Below are positions 17,002-25,799 of a DNA stretch of 64,000 nucleotides, one piece after another. The position numbers and the translations under genes were made by a program. The stretch's first letter is position 1; every line of letters starts with the position of its first letter. The stretch comes from Thiomicrorhabdus lithotrophica (lineage in GTDB: Bacteria; Pseudomonadota; Gammaproteobacteria; Thiomicrospirales; Thiomicrospiraceae). The notes under the pieces were generated by a model that ran no database searches, was not told the origin of the DNA, and was given only the letters and a program-made list of their open reading frames with translations. The stretch lies in the NCBI RefSeq assembly GCF_029201445.1, contig NZ_CP102381.1, forward strand, positions 558,001 to 622,000, given 5' to 3'.

Positions 17002-18884
17002 TGTTTGGATTAGACTGGTTAGTTCCATTGCCACGTTGGCAAAAAAGAGCAGTTTCTATTATTGTGGATTTTTTTAGTTTAATTGCTATTGCATTAATTG
17101 CTGTATGGCTGCGTTTGGGAAATATTGATTTACCGCAGCAGTTTGCGCTTTCAATTCTTATCCTGCCTTTTTTAGCGCTTCCCGCTTTTATTAAATTAGG
17201 GCTTTATCGAGCTGTGGTTAGATATATTAGCCATCGTTTTATGTTTACGGTTTTTACTGCAGTTTCATTGAGTTTTTTAATTTGGTCTACAGCCATTTTA
17301 ATGTTTGATTTGGATTATCCTCGCTCAGCTTTAATTATCGCTTGGTTAATGGCTATTTTGTATATCACTGGCTCCAGATTAGTTATTCGTTGGTTTTTAC
17401 TAAGGCGCTCTGGTTTTAAAAATGAGTCTGATTCTATTGTTATATTTGGGGCTAGTGATGCAGGACGTCAATTAATGAATGGTCTGGTAGGTGTTGCGCA
17501 TAAAAAAGTGGTTGCTTTTATTGATGATGATAAGAGTTTGTACGAGCAAAAGATTGGTGCAATTAAGGTCTATCGACGTGAGGATTTAGAAGAACTCATT
17601 CAGCGTTTTAAAGTTAAAGAAATTTTATTAGCTAGTCCAGGTATGTCCTCTAAAGAACGTCAAGCTGTATTAACTTGGCTAACACCGTTTCCCATAAAAG
17701 TTTCAACGCTACCGAGTATGGAAGAGATTGTGGATGGAAAGGTCTCATTTTCTGATATTCGAGAGGTGAGTATTGAAGATTTATTAGGTAGGGATACGGT
17801 TCCAGCTAGAGAGAAGTTGTTGAGTCAATGTATTACCGATAAAACCGTGATGGTAACCGGTGGTGGTGGTTCGATTGGTTCTGAGTTGTGTCGTCAAATT
17901 CTAAAAAACAAACCTAAGCAATTAATCGTCTATGAGTTGAGCGAATTCGCTCTATATAATATTGAGCAAGAATTAGAAGATATGACCCGTAATCTTTCTT
18001 ACTCAGTAGATCTTATCTTCTTTTTAGGAGATGTTAAGAATCGTAAGAAGCTGGAAGAGGTCATTATACAGTTTTCTGTGAATACTATTTATCATGCCGC
18101 CGCCTACAAGCATGTACCGTTGGTAGAGCACAATATCTCAGAAGGAATTAATAACAATAGCTTTGGTACTATGACTGTCGCTGAAGTAGCGGCTGAGTTA
18201 AAGGTTCAAAACTTTGTTTTGGTATCAACGGATAAAGCGGTACGCCCCACCAATTTTATGGGCGCTAGTAAACGTTTGGCTGAATTAAGTTTGCAAGCGT
18301 TACAAGATGAATATTCAAATACCCGTTTTGTTATGGTGCGTTTTGGTAATGTTCTAGGTTCTTCTGGTTCTGTTATTCCGTTGTTTAAACAGCAAATTGC
18401 TAACGGAGGGCCTGTAACGGTGACTCATAAAGAGATTACCCGTTATTTTATGACTATTCCAGAGGCCGCCTCTTTAGTGATTCAAGCGGGTTCCATGGGC
18501 ACGGGTGGTGATGTGTTTGTGTTAGATATGGGGGAGCCTGTCAAAATTGCAGATTTAGCTGAAAAGCTTATTAAGCTATCAGGTCTTGAGGTTGTTGATT
18601 CAGAAGGGCATGGTGATATTGAGATTCAATATACTGGGTTACGACCAGGTGAAAAGCTTTATGAAGAATTATTAATTGGTGACAATGTTGACGGGACTGA
18701 CCATCCTAGAATTATGAAAGCGCATGAAGATTATATTTCTTACCAAGAGCTTAAATCAGAATTTGATCAGTTACATTCTGATTTGAAAAACCATAATTAT
18801 TTAGCGGTTTCGGACAAACTAAGTAAGCTAGTTTCAGGGTTCAAGCATTCATCTGGGATAGTTGATTACATTCAAGAAAAGTAA
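17001..18884 (+). CDS. UDP-GlcNAc 4,6-dehydratase, WbpM/PglF-like membrane protein
   Basis: This is a 627-residue protein. About four membrane helices (residues 15-135) are followed by a Rossmann-like domain starting IVIFGASDAGRQL. The SDR dehydratase domain begins at VMVTGGGGSIGSELCRQIL, near residue 280. STDKAVRPTNFMGASKR supplies the Met-x3-Lys active site typical of this group. The C-terminus has FVLDMGEPVKIADLAEKLI and YTGLRPGEKLYEELL. It converts UDP-GlcNAc to the 4-keto-6-deoxy sugar at the membrane, the first step to many 6-deoxy-amino sugars. It closes the polysaccharide locus. The symbol is left blank because names differ between species. Confidence 0.92.
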   Translation: MFGLDWLVPLPRWQKRAVSIIVDFFSLIAIALIAVWLRLGNIDLPQQFALSILILPFLALPAFIKLGLYRAVVRYISHRFMFTVFTAVSLSFLIWSTAILMFDLDYPRSALIIAWLMAILYITGSRLVIRWFLLRRSGFKNESDSIVIFGASDAGRQLMNGLVGVAHKKVVAFIDDDKSLYEQKIGAIKVYRREDLEELIQRFKVKEILLASPGMSSKERQAVLTWLTPFPIKVSTLPSMEEIVDGKVSFSDIREVSIEDLLGRDTVPAREKLLSQCITDKTVMVTGGGGSIGSELCRQILKNKPKQLIVYELSEFALYNIEQELEDMTRNLSYSVDLIFFLGDVKNRKKLEEVIIQFSVNTIYHAAAYKHVPLVEHNISEGINNNSFGTMTVAEVAAELKVQNFVLVSTDKAVRPTNFMGASKRLAELSLQALQDEYSNTRFVMVRFGNVLGSSGSVIPLFKQQIANGGPVTVTHKEITRYFMTIPEAASLVIQAGSMGTGGDVFVLDMGEPVKIADLAEKLIKLSGLEVVDSEGHGDIEIQYTGLRPGEKLYEELLIGDNVDGTDHPRIMKAHEDYISYQELKSEFDQLHSDLKNHNYLAVSDKLSKLVSGFKHSSGIVDYIQEK

Positions 18885-19025
18885 CGTCTTAAAACGCACC
18901 TACGTTTTTATGCTTTGCTCGTTGTAAAAAATACTTAATTTATTCTTATTGATATGTTATCGTGATTTTGTTCTTTGATTATTTTCAAAGACGTATTCAT
19001 GATTTCATAATCTTTGGAGAATAAT

Positions 19026-19301
19026 ATGGTAATTAGAAGTAGTGTTTTAGTTGTTTTGTTTAGTGCTCTATCAATTTTAAGTTTTTCAGTTTCAGCTAGT
19101 CCTGTCAACGTCAATAAGGCATCCGTCGAAGAGATTTCTTCAGCGCTTTCAGGCATCGGGCCTGCTAAAGCGATGGCGATATCGGAGCATTGCAAAAAGA
19201 TGACTTGCAGTAAGCCAGAGGATTTATTAGCAGTTAAGGGCATTGGAGAAAAAACTCTAGCAAAGATTTCTGCTGATTTGCGTTTTAAAGATAAAAAATA
19301 A
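19026..19301 (+). CDS. comEA: ComEA-like helix-hairpin-helix DNA-binding protein
   Basis: This small secreted protein has 91 residues. A signal peptide (VIRSSVLVVLFSALSILSFSVSAS) is followed by VNVNKASVEEISSALSGIGPAKAMAI and LLAVKGIGEKTLAKI, which are two helix-hairpin-helix GxG turns. ComEA binds incoming DNA in the periplasm during natural transformation. ATG 19026 has TTTGGAG upstream and replaces the longer TTG start at 19014. Two cysteines (EHCKKMTCS) could form a disulfide. The stop overlaps the ATG of a DNA ligase gene, and a terminator-like hairpin begins 22 nt later. Many proteobacterial ComEA proteins are this short. Confidence 0.88.
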   Translation: MVIRSSVLVVLFSALSILSFSVSASPVNVNKASVEEISSALSGIGPAKAMAISEHCKKMTCSKPEDLLAVKGIGEKTLAKISADLRFKDKK

Positions 19302-20254
19302 TGTTGTTTTCAATCTACTTTACAAGCCTGGCTAAACTGTCAGGCTTTTTTGTTTTTGTGTTACTTCTTTTCATATCGATTACAGCATTTAGCCATGATG
19401 AGATAGAGAAAACAAAACCAGATTTAATGTTATTGAAAACCTACGATAGCAACATTGATGTCAATGGTTGGGTGATGAGTGAAAAACTAGATGGTGTTCG
19501 TGCTTATTGGAATGGTACGCATTTAATTAGTCGTCAGGGTAATGTCTTCAATGCTCCAGCATGGTTTACAGAGGGATTTCCCAAATTTGAATTGGACGGT
19601 GAGCTTTGGCTTGGCCGTAATCAGTTTGAAAGTACGGTTTCAATTGTCAATAAAAAGACGCCTGATCAACGTTGGAAGAAAATTACCTATCATGTTTTTG
19701 AAGTCCCAAATCAGGCAGGAGGTTTGTTAGATAGGTTAGGAATACTAACGAAATTTTTAAGGCTGCAGAATAATACGTTTTTGAGAGTGATTGATCAGCG
19801 AAAAATAACATCTAATAAAATGCTCGACATTGAGTTACATAGAGTCTTAGCTTTAGGCGGCGAAGGCTTGGTTGTTCGCGACCCTAAAACAACCTATCAA
19901 ACTGGCCGTCTCACTTCTGCTTTAAAAGTTAAGTTGAAGCAAGATGCCGAGTGTATTGTTAGCGGTTACATTAATGGAAAAGGCAAGTATCAAGGAGTGG
20001 TTGGCGCATTGCGTTGTGATTTGATTCCTGCTCAAGTTGATAGGCTATTTCCAAACTTGAAACAGGGTAAGGGTGTTACGATTAAAATTGGTAGCGGCTT
20101 AACGGATAAACAGAGAAAGATGCCTCCGAAGATGGGGGCGACGATTACTTTTCAGTATATAGGGCTGACTAAGAACGGGCTTCCTCGTTTTCCTGTGTTT
20201 TTAAGAGAAAGAATTGTCACACCATCAAAAATAAACAGGCCTGGTAACTATTAA
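19301..20254 (+). CDS. Periplasmic ATP-dependent DNA ligase (Lig E type)
   Basis: This 317-residue minimal ligase has an N-terminal hydrophobic signal (FFVFVLLLFISITAFS) ending before HDEIEK. Motif I is SEKLDGVRAYWNG with the adenylated Lys. Other motifs are FELDGELWLG, GGEGLVVRDPKTTYQTGR and ALKVKLKQDAECIV, followed by an OB domain ending near FPVFLRERIV. Lig E enzymes have no extra domains and are exported, so they seal nicks outside the cytoplasm. The ATG overlaps the comEA stop (TAATG). A hairpin with a T-tract sits over codons 8-19. An alternative start is GTG near 19358. The last codons form one arm of an inverted-repeat terminator. Confidence 0.9.
   Translation: MLFSIYFTSLAKLSGFFVFVLLLFISITAFSHDEIEKTKPDLMLLKTYDSNIDVNGWVMSEKLDGVRAYWNGTHLISRQGNVFNAPAWFTEGFPKFELDGELWLGRNQFESTVSIVNKKTPDQRWKKITYHVFEVPNQAGGLLDRLGILTKFLRLQNNTFLRVIDQRKITSNKMLDIELHRVLALGGEGLVVRDPKTTYQTGRLTSALKVKLKQDAECIVSGYINGKGKYQGVVGALRCDLIPAQVDRLFPNLKQGKGVTIKIGSGLTDKQRKMPPKMGATITFQYIGLTKNGLPRFPVFLRERIVTPSKINRPGNY
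19324..19357 (+). terminator. Terminator or attenuator hairpin after comEA, inside the ligase start
   Basis: AAGCCTG (19324-19330) pairs with CAGGCTT (19341-19347) over a 10-nt loop, followed by a T-rich run (TTTTTTGTTTTT when read from the end of the stem). The stem is short but has the intrinsic-terminator layout. It lies 22 nt after the comEA stop and within the first codons of the ligase. It could lower ligase expression relative to comEA. Confidence 0.6.
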
Positions 20255-20268
20255 CTTACCAGGCCTGT
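20235..20268. terminator. Inverted pair of the dispersed motif, likely bidirectional terminator
   Basis: ACAGGCCTGGTAA (20235-20247) is the exact reverse complement of TTACCAGGCCTGT (20256-20268), with an 8-nt loop. The stem is 13 bp and each arm is a copy of the dispersed motif. It overlaps the last ligase codons, and the TAA stop is in the loop. It lies between convergent genes, so it could serve both. The T-tract after it is imperfect. Confidence 0.75.
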
Positions 20269-20299
20269 GTTTGCTTTATATTTAAGTGATTATCTTAAA

Positions 20300-21481
20300 T
20301 TATGATTTCATAAACGCTTCAACACGGTCAATCGCATTGACTAAGTTTTCCATACTGGTCGCAAATGAGAAACGCATGTGGTTGTTTGCACCAAAGGCTG
20401 AACCCGGTACCGCAGCGACTAATTGTTGTTCTAGTAAAGCTTCAACAAAGTCAGCATCGGTTTTATAGCCTTTTATTTCCATTGCACCAGAAATATCCAT
20501 AAAGGCGTAAAATGCCCCTGCGGCATGGATACATTTAAAACCTGGTAAAGAGTTAATGCGTTCTACCACATAAAGGTGGCGTTTTTTAAACTCTACTAAC
20601 ATGGTTTGAATGCATTCTTGAGAACCGTTTAATGCTTCTACTGAGGCCGCCTGAGAAATTGAGCATGGATTAGAAGTACTTTGCGATTGCACTTTACGCA
20701 TGCCCGCAATAAGTTCTACTGGTCCGCCAGCATAACCAATGCGCCAACCTGTCATCGAATAAGCTTTAGATACGCCATTCATCACCACTGTGCGATCAGT
20801 TAGTTCTGGGCAAACTTCTAAGATGTTGGTAAAGCCAGTGTCATCCAGCATGATGTGTTCATACATATCATCAGAAGCAATAATAATATTTGGATGTTTG
20901 ATGATAACGTCAGCCAGCGCTTTTAGTTCATCTGCTGTATAAACTGCACCGGTTGGGTTAGATGGACTGTTTAATACTAACATCTTAGTTTTAGGCGTAA
21001 TTGCCGCTTCAAGCTGTTCGGCTGTGATCTTAAAGCCTTGATCAATTCCCGCTTCTATAATCACAGGCTCTCCACCTGCTAAAAGAGCCATATCTGGATA
21101 TGAAACCCAATACGGCGCTGGAATAATGACTTCATCACCATCATTTAAAATCGCTTGGCATAAGTTGTAAAAACTCTGTTTTCCACCTGAAGAAACCAAA
21201 ATTTGGTTCATTTCATAATTTAGACCATTATCACGCTTGAACTTAGCTTGAATGGCTTCTTTAAGGTCAGCGGTTCCATCAACGGCTGTATAACGTGTTT
21301 GACCATTTTGAATCGCAGCAATACCTGCCGCTTTAATGTGCTCTGGCGTGTCAAAGTCAGGTTCTCCCGCACCAAGACTAATAATGTCTTTGCCAGCTCG
21401 TTTCAGTTCTTGAGCTTTAGCGGTAATAACAAGCGTAAGAGAGGGTTGTACGCGATTAACACGATCAGATAGGTTGGCCAT
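20300..21481 (-). CDS. Class I PLP-dependent aminotransferase (aspartate aminotransferase-like)
   Basis: This is a 393-residue fold-type I aminotransferase with a continuous set of family motifs: ISLGAGEPDFDTPEHI, YTAVDGTADLKEAI, PYWVSYPDM, NSPSNPTGAVY, SDDMYEHI and the Schiff-base region VSKAYSMTGWRIGY. The frame is open for 69 codons further upstream, but the start at 21481 (MANLSDRV) has GGAG upstream and matches family length. Type Ib aspartate aminotransferases with prephenate activity are the closest functional guess. It is convergent with the ligase and divergent from uvrB. Confidence 0.9.
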   Translation of the reverse strand: MANLSDRVNRVQPSLTLVITAKAQELKRAGKDIISLGAGEPDFDTPEHIKAAGIAAIQNGQTRYTAVDGTADLKEAIQAKFKRDNGLNYEMNQILVSSGGKQSFYNLCQAILNDGDEVIIPAPYWVSYPDMALLAGGEPVIIEAGIDQGFKITAEQLEAAITPKTKMLVLNSPSNPTGAVYTADELKALADVIIKHPNIIIASDDMYEHIMLDDTGFTNILEVCPELTDRTVVMNGVSKAYSMTGWRIGYAGGPVELIAGMRKVQSQSTSNPCSISQAASVEALNGSQECIQTMLVEFKKRHLYVVERINSLPGFKCIHAAGAFYAFMDISGAMEIKGYKTDADFVEALLEQQLVAAVPGSAFGANNHMRFSFATSMENLVNAIDRVEAFMKS

Positions 21482-21513
21482 TGATTGAATTTCTCCACAG
21501 GTGTTTGAGCGGG

Positions 21514-21519
21514 TATAAT
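21514..21519 (+). promoter_or_regulatory. Candidate -10 element for uvrB
   Basis: A perfect TATAAT lies in GGGTATAATACA about 130 nt upstream of the uvrB GTG. No good -35 was found 17 bp upstream. On the opposite strand the same region reads TGTTGT, 16 nt, TATTAT, which could serve the divergent aminotransferase, so the two promoters may overlap. No LexA box of the CTGT-N8-ACAG form was seen. Confidence 0.4.
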
Positions 21520-21647
21520 ACACGGCTAACTTGTCTACAACACATTTAGACAGTTTAACCAAATAGGTGGAAGACTCATCCCTGCTCAAAGGATTTGTCA
21601 TAGATTCCATTCTACTGGATTTTACGTGAGTTTTTAAAGGAAAAATT

Positions 21648-23678
21648 GTGTCAAAAGCGTTTGAATTGGTTTCGCAGTATGAACCCAATGGTGATCAACC
21701 TACTGCGATTGCGGAATTAGTTGAAGGAATTCAGGATGGTGAGGCGTATCAGACCCTTTTGGGTGTGACCGGTTCAGGTAAAACATTTACGATTGCTAAC
21801 GTCATTAAAACGGTTCAGCGCCCAACTATTATCATTGCCCATAACAAGACGCTTGCGGCCCAGTTGTATGGAGAGATGAAAAGCTTCTTTCCGAATAACG
21901 CAGTGGAATATTTTGTTTCTTACTACGACTACTATCAGCCAGAAGCTTATGTACCTGCTTCTGATACCTATATCTCCAAAGACTCCTCTGTTAATGAGCA
22001 AATAGAACAGCTGCGTTTATCAGCGACCAAAGCCTTACTAGAGCGTGAAGATGTTATTTTGATTGCTACCGTATCCGCGATCTACGGTTTAGGTGATCCT
22101 GAAATGTATCTGAAGATGATTCTTCAGCTACGTTTGGGGGATTCAATTACGCAAAGAGATATTCTTGCACGATTAACTTCAATGCAATACAACCGTAATG
22201 ACGTTGAATTGTGGCGTGGTACTTTTAGAGTGCGCGGTGATGTCATAGATGTTTTTCCTGCAGAAGCCGAAGAGTATGCGGTTCGCATTGAGTTGTTTGA
22301 TGATGAGGTGGAAAGCATTGCTTGGTTTGACCCTTTAACAGGTGAAGTGCTTACACGTCCAACACGTGTGACGGTTTATCCTAAGTCGCACTATGTTACA
22401 CCTCGTGAACGTGTTCTGGAGATGGTTGAAAAAGTTAAGGTTGAGCTCAAAGAGCGTTTAGAAGAATTACGCTCAATGCATAAACTGGTTGAAGCGCAAA
22501 GATTGGAAGAGAGAACTAAGCTAGATATTGAAATGATGGTAGAACTGGGCTATTGCACCGGAATTGAAAACTACTCTCGTTATCTATCAGGACGTGAAGC
22601 AGGGCAAGCGCCGCCAACGTTGATGGACTATTTCCCTAAAAATTCATTACTAGTCATTGATGAAAGTCACGTCACTATCCCGCAAATTGGCGGTATGTAC
22701 AAAGGAGACCGTTCTCGAAAAGAAAACCTTGTGAGCTACGGTTTTAGACTACCTTCGGCATTGGATAACCGTCCTATGATGTTTGAAGAGTTTGAACGAG
22801 CAATGCCACAAGCGATATTTGTATCAGCCACCCCTGGTAAATACGAAGCAGAGCACTGTTCACATATGGTTGAGCAGGTGGTGAGACCAACCGGTTTATT
22901 AGATCCTATTATTGAAGTGAGACCTGCCACCACTCAAGTTGATGATTTGCTGGGTGAAATAACATGGCGTGCTGAGTTAGGGCAAAGAATTCTGGTTACA
23001 ACGTTAACGAAAAGAATGGCCGAAAACTTAACAGAATATTTTGAAGACCATGGCGTTAGAGTGCGTTATATGCATTCGGATATAGACACCGTTGAGCGTA
23101 TTGAAATTATTCGTGACTTACGCTTAGGTGAGTTTGATGTGTTAATCGGAATTAACCTTTTAAGAGAAGGGTTAGATATTCCAGAGGTTGCTTTAGTCGC
23201 GATTTTAGATGCCGATAAGGAAGGATTTTTGCGCTCGGAACGTTCATTGATTCAAACGATTGGACGAGCGGCACGAAATGTTGAGGGAAAAGCGATTTTA
23301 TATGCTGACAAAATCACTAAATCGATGAAGACGGCGATTGATGAGACTGAGCGCCGCAGAGAAAAACAGATTGAATATAACTTAGAGCGTGGGATTACGC
23401 CCCAAGGTTTAAATAAGAAGGTGAGTGATATTCTTGAAGATTCGCCCTATGCCTCTAAACCCACCAGGCCTGGTAACTCTAAAAAAGCCGCTGAGCCAAA
23501 TGGAGAATATACTGCGAATAAAACGATGTCGCCTGCTGAATTGGCCACGCATATTAAGAAGCTTGAAAAACAGATGTATAAGGCTGCAAAAGAGTTAGAT
23601 TTTGAGGCGGCAGCAAATTTACGTGATGAAATTAAAACATTGAAAAGTAATATGGTTGGAATTGGTGATTTACGTTAA
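21648..23678 (+). CDS. uvrB: Excinuclease ABC subunit UvrB
   Basis: This 676-residue protein is full length for UvrB. It shows Walker [14 protein letters not shown], the beta-hairpin region [76 protein letters not shown] and [11 protein letters not shown]-terminal UVR domain ([20 protein letters not shown]) binds UvrC. UvrB verifies damage in nucleotide excision repair. The start is GTG 21648 with AAAGGA upstream. A full ACCAGGCCTGGT at 23463-23474 encodes TRPG in the variable linker before the UVR domain. Confidence 0.97.
   Translation: MSKAFELVSQYEPNGDQPTAIAELVEGIQDGEAYQTLLGVTGSGKTFTIANVIKTVQRPTIIIAHNKTLAAQLYGEMKSFFPNNAVEYFVSYYDYYQPEAYVPASDTYISKDSSVNEQIEQLRLSATKALLEREDVILIATVSAIYGLGDPEMYLKMILQLRLGDSITQRDILARLTSMQYNRNDVELWRGTFRVRGDVIDVFPAEAEEYAVRIELFDDEVESIAWFDPLTGEVLTRPTRVTVYPKSHYVTPRERVLEMVEKVKVELKERLEELRSMHKLVEAQRLEERTKLDIEMMVELGYCTGIENYSRYLSGREAGQAPPTLMDYFPKNSLLVIDESHVTIPQIGGMYKGDRSRKENLVSYGFRLPSALDNRPMMFEEFERAMPQAIFVSATPGKYEAEHCSHMVEQVVRPTGLLDPIIEVRPATTQVDDLLGEITWRAELGQRILVTTLTKRMAENLTEYFEDHGVRVRYMHSDIDTVERIEIIRDLRLGEFDVLIGINLLREGLDIPEVALVAILDADKEGFLRSERSLIQTIGRAARNVEGKAILYADKITKSMKTAIDETERRREKQIEYNLERGITPQGLNKKVSDILEDSPYASKPTRPGNSKKAAEPNGEYTANKTMSPAELATHIKKLEKQMYKAAKELDFEAAANLRDEIKTLKSNMVGIGDLR
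23463..23474. repeat. Dispersed palindrome ACCAGGCCTGGT in uvrB
   Basis: This full 12-bp copy is followed by AACT and reads in frame as Thr-Arg-Pro-Gly. It falls in the poorly conserved linker of UvrB, where an inserted word would cost little. Confidence 0.85.
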
Positions 23679-23743
23679 AATGCTATGTTATTTTATCTGT
23701 TCTTACACTTTTAATAATATATGTCTTGGTTAAGTTTTCATTT

Positions 23744-24622
23744 ATGTCTTTATTTGTTCTAGTTAAACCGTTTCGCCTTAGCTTGATGCGCCTGCTTACA
23801 ATTTTTGTAATCAGTTTTGTCTCATTGCTATCGTCAAATGTGTACGCTAGCCCAGCAGACGATAAGCGCTTACTAATTCAGGCAGAAAAGTTTCAAGCCG
23901 GACTAGATGAAGCTCAAAAAGGTAAATTGCAGAACGCTTTAACGATTTGGGAAGCGTTAAACCAGTCAGGAAATTTAATTCCAGAATTAAAGAGAGCGTT
24001 GGAAAATAATATTGCAGTCGTTTTCATTAAGCAAAAACGTTATGAAGAAGCCAAAAAACGTCTAGACTCAGCTTTACAATCTGATGCACAAGTTGCAACA
24101 ACGTTAGAGAATTTAAATCAAATTTACGCTTACGACGCGCAAAAAGCCTACCAAAGAATTTTTAAAGAAACGCCAGTTAATTCCCCAAAAGCAGAATGGC
24201 TTTATTTTGATGTTAAGCAGGCTAAGTTACCAACGAATAATGTGATTACTGATGAAAAGAATGCTGATGCTGTTCGTGTGATCAAAAAATCCTTAGAGCA
24301 ATGGCGCCAGGCCTGGTCGAATCAAAAGGTAAAAGATTATTTATCGTTTTATGATAAAAATAATTTTATTCCCAAAAATGGAATGTCTTATAAAACATGG
24401 GAAAGGGGGCGCTATCGTAGCTTACAAAACCCAAAGTTCATTAAGTTGTTTTTTGATGATATACAAGTTACGCCGATTTCATCTACAATGATACGTACAC
24501 GCTTTTTACAACGTTATCATTCAGATAGATTTAAAGATAATGTTTATAAAGTGCTATTGTGGCAAAAAAATAATGCTCAGTGGAAAATAGTACAAGAGGT
24601 TGTTATCTATGGCGCAAACTAA
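23744..24622 (+). CDS. Exported TPR protein with Cds6-like/NTF2-like C-terminal domain
   Basis: The frame encodes a signal peptide (MRLLTIFVISFVSLLSSNVYAS), helical repeats that look like TPRs (residues about 40-120 after the signal), and a C-terminal alpha/beta domain with LEQWRQAWSNQKVKDYLSFY, WERGRYRSL and VLLWQKNNAQWKIVQE. That domain resembles the NTF2-like domain found with L,D-transpeptidases. The neighbouring transpeptidase gene overlaps its end, so the two probably work together in the periplasm. The start is uncertain among TTG 23726, ATG 23744 and ATG 23786; the last gives the neatest signal peptide. CAGGCCTG occurs at 24308. Confidence 0.7.
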   Translation: MSLFVLVKPFRLSLMRLLTIFVISFVSLLSSNVYASPADDKRLLIQAEKFQAGLDEAQKGKLQNALTIWEALNQSGNLIPELKRALENNIAVVFIKQKRYEEAKKRLDSALQSDAQVATTLENLNQIYAYDAQKAYQRIFKETPVNSPKAEWLYFDVKQAKLPTNNVITDEKNADAVRVIKKSLEQWRQAWSNQKVKDYLSFYDKNNFIPKNGMSYKTWERGRYRSLQNPKFIKLFFDDIQVTPISSTMIRTRFLQRYHSDRFKDNVYKVLLWQKNNAQWKIVQEVVIYGAN

Positions 24623-25733
24623 ACACGCCAAAGTATCTGGGTATAAAAAAATAGCTATACAGCGTTATTTATTAAACGCCACTGTAAGCTTTTGTTTATT
24701 AGGTAGTTCAAGCATGTTAACTTCGGCTTATGCAGATGAAGTTTATAAGGCGGAACAACAGTTATTGTCTGGCTTAAATGCAATTCACAGCCTAGAGCTA
24801 GACACAGCTATATCCAATATTTCTGATTTAGAGAGAAGTTATCCTAAATACAAACTTGCTCAATTATTAAAAGCGGACTTACTCGCAGCAAAGTCTGGTC
24901 AAACGGCTTTATTGAAAAAGGTACATAGCCAAAACTCTAAAGCAGTTGAAAAACTGTTATCTGAAGCTGAAGTTCGCTGGCAATTTTCAAAAGATAGCTT
25001 TGACTCATCTACTGGGTTTGAAAACTTAGTTTTAAAGTCAGCAAAACAAAAACACATTATTCTTGTTTCATTACAAGAGAGCCGTTTATACCTCTTTGAA
25101 CGTGACTTAAAAGGTGAAATGATAAGAGTTGCTGACTATTACGTAACGATAGGAAGAAAAGGTGCTGGTAAGGAAAAAGAGGGTGATTTAAGAACGCCTA
25201 TAGGTGTTTATCACTTAGTGGATTTATTGCCAGGTAAGACGTTACCAGATTTATATGGTGTGGGTGCTTTGCCTTTAAATTACCCAAATCATTGGGACAA
25301 AGCACATGGTAAAACTGGCTCAGGTATTTGGTTGCATGGCGTTCCGAGCAATACCTATACGCGAGCACCAAAAGCCAGTCGTGGTTGTGTTGTTCTAAAC
25401 AATTCTGCAATGGAACGCTTATTGGCCGATTACCAATTACCTTTTTCAACGCCAGTTGTTATTGCTGATGAAAAGCATACGAGCCTTGGGTTTTTAGGTG
25501 GTAAAAACCAGCTTTTAAGTGATGTTAAGGGTTGGTTACAAGATAATCATCATCAAGTCGATTGGGGTATGGTGAGTGTGTATAGATATCCAAATGAAAA
25601 CAATCTTTACTACATTACCTTTCCAGGTAAAACAGATAATACACTAACTCATCAGTTTTGGCAGAGAGACTCTGATGGGGGCTGGAAAGTCGTTGTGGAA
25701 TCTCATGATAATATTCAAGTCGCTGCAAAATAA
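24609..25733 (+). CDS. L,D-transpeptidase (YkuD domain), exported
   Basis: This is a 374-residue protein. A signal region ending in TSAYADEV is followed by a helical segment and then a YkuD catalytic domain from about residue 145 (HIILVSLQESRLYLFE). The catalytic motif is GIWLHGVPSNTY followed by KASRGCVVLNN, giving the expected His and Cys of an L,D-transpeptidase. A C-terminal segment (residues 300-374) has WKVVVESHDNIQ and resembles the end domain of the preceding protein. Such enzymes form 3-3 crosslinks or attach proteins to peptidoglycan. ATG 24609 with AAGAGG upstream is favoured over the earlier TTG at 24600. Confidence 0.88.
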   Translation: MAQTKHAKVSGYKKIAIQRYLLNATVSFCLLGSSSMLTSAYADEVYKAEQQLLSGLNAIHSLELDTAISNISDLERSYPKYKLAQLLKADLLAAKSGQTALLKKVHSQNSKAVEKLLSEAEVRWQFSKDSFDSSTGFENLVLKSAKQKHIILVSLQESRLYLFERDLKGEMIRVADYYVTIGRKGAGKEKEGDLRTPIGVYHLVDLLPGKTLPDLYGVGALPLNYPNHWDKAHGKTGSGIWLHGVPSNTYTRAPKASRGCVVLNNSAMERLLADYQLPFSTPVVIADEKHTSLGFLGGKNQLLSDVKGWLQDNHHQVDWGMVSVYRYPNENNLYYITFPGKTDNTLTHQFWQRDSDGGWKVVVESHDNIQVAAK

Positions 25734-25762
25734 AAAGGCTTAATCAAAATTAAGTCTTTTTA
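25731..25762. terminator. Terminator hairpin between convergent genes
   Basis: AAAAGGCTTAAT pairs with ATTAAGTCTTTT, one G-T pair included, and is followed by T residues. It lies right after the transpeptidase stop and before the convergent carboxypeptidase end. Confidence 0.75.
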
Positions 25763-25799
25763 ATCTTCTCTTGAATTCGCATAACAATACCAATCGGGA

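Noticed and set aside
19301..20254. ATP-dependent ligase as a phage remnant
   Set aside because: It has a signal peptide, a minimal Lig E layout and comEA coupling, with no phage genes nearby.
21482..21688. 69-residue N-terminal extension of the aminotransferase
   Set aside because: It overlaps the uvrB start and leader and has no family match, and the internal ATG at 21481 has a good ribosome binding site.
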